DNA of 5,660 bases from Rubrobacter sp. (GTDB lineage: Bacteria > Actinomycetota > Rubrobacteria > Rubrobacterales > Rubrobacteraceae), in contig JADDKG010000127.1 in the NCBI GenBank assembly GCA_020253895.1, positions 1 to 5,660 of the forward strand, in the 5' to 3' direction. This document shows, piece after piece, positions 5,131-5,660 of the stretch. The notes beneath the pieces were generated by a model. The model worked only from the letters and a program-made list of their open reading frames with translations, did no database searches and was not told where the DNA came from. Position 1 is the stretch's first letter. Each line of letters begins with the position of its first letter. The position numbers and the translations under genes were made by a program.

Positions 5131-5660
5131 CTACCTCCGCCGGGCCAGGTAGACGCCGAGCAGGATCACCACCGCCCCCAGCGCCTGCAGGACCCCGAAG
5201 CCCTCGCCCAGCACGACCATCCCGGCGACGACCCCGCTCAGGGCTACCAGGTACTGGTAGACGAGCACCCTGTTCGCGCCCACCCGGGCAACGCCCTTCT
5301 GCCAGCCGACAAACCCGAAGGCCGAGGAGAAGAGCGTCGAGTAGAGGGCGGCGAACCACACCGAGCCGCCCAGCGAAGAGGGCTCCACCCGGAGGTCGAA
5401 GGCCGCGAGGGGGAAGGCGGCGAGCCCCCCGAGCAGCATCGGGTAGGCCGCCACGGCCAGCGGGGTGTAGCGCCGCAGCAGCGGGAGCGAGAGCACCGTG
5501 TAGGAGCCCCAGAACATGGCGGCGAGCAGGATTAGGGCATCCCCTAGCAGGCTGGTCCCGGCCAGCCTGAGGCCGCCGCCCTCTATGGCCGCGACCCCCG
5601 CCAGGCACAGCCCCACCCCCGCCACGCCGGAGAGCCGGGGCCGCTCCAGGCCGAGGAGGA
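5131..5660 (-). CDS. EamA/DMT-superfamily permease, C-terminal half (5' end beyond window)
   Basis: This is an inner-membrane transporter of the drug/metabolite transporter superfamily, usually exporting amino acids, metabolites or drugs by a secondary mechanism; the substrate cannot be told. The frame is open to the right edge. The first visible residues (LLGLERPRLSGVAGVGLCLAGV) match the end of the first EamA repeat, so the apparent GTG start at 5625 is internal and about 175 residues are present. Six hydrophobic segments are visible at about residues 10-25, 38-56, 65-85, 96-118, 125-147 and 150-170, consistent with the last helix of repeat one plus the five helices of repeat two in a ten-helix protein. 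The second repeat shows FSSAFGFVGWQKG, GANRVLVYQYLVAL and the conserved GE near the start of the last helix. It ends with a positive ARRR tail, expected on the cytoplasmic side. Confidence 0.88.
   Translation of the reverse strand, partial: LLGLERPRLSGVAGVGLCLAGVAAIEGGGLRLAGTSLLGDALILLAAMFWGSYTVLSLPLLRRYTPLAVAAYPMLLGGLAAFPLAAFDLRVEPSSLGGSVWFAALYSTLFSSAFGFVGWQKGVARVGANRVLVYQYLVALSGVVAGMVVLGEGFGVLQALGAVVILLGVYLARRR

Overview
The window is strikingly G+C rich, with G or C at most third codon positions. Genes are tightly packed and the protein families are typical of aerobic Actinobacteria. A fused MoeB-rhodanese protein (MoeZ type) and an Rv0785-like flavoprotein both fit this. The overall look is close to Rubrobacter, but the genus is an inference and cannot be proven from 5.7 kb.

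Layout, left to right. (1) The 3' part of a MoeB/ThiF-like E1 adenylyltransferase fused to a rhodanese domain, plus strand. Its start lies outside the window, and a well-formed hairpin terminator follows it. (2) A cytoplasmic M19 (renal/membrane-dipeptidase family) metallodipeptidase. (3) A membrane-anchored M23/LytM-type metallopeptidase with a full set of zinc ligands. (4) A 551-residue FAD-binding dehydrogenase of the KstD/fumarate-reductase superfamily. (5) On the minus strand, meeting gene 4 tail to tail with a 4-base gap, a 114-residue HINT-type histidine-triad nucleotide-binding protein. (6) The C-terminal half of an EamA/DMT-family permease, minus strand, running off the right edge.

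The genes do not form one obvious pathway. MoeB-rhodanese belongs to sulfur activation (molybdopterin, or CysO-type carrier thiocarboxylation). The M19 and M23 peptidases could both act on cell-wall or peptide material. The remaining genes look like separate housekeeping or metabolic functions.

The most notable structure is at the gene boundaries. All four complete genes start 5 to 8 bases downstream of a TANNNT -10-like hexamer and lack a properly spaced Shine-Dalgarno sequence, which points to leaderless mRNAs. Each boundary also carries a GC-rich inverted repeat between the previous stop codon and that -10 box. At the flavoprotein gene this repeat exactly fills the spacer of a good -35/-10 pair. 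At the HIT gene its loop coincides with a TTG-containing -35 candidate. I found no mobile element, CRISPR array, tRNA, rRNA or clearly undescribed multi-gene system.
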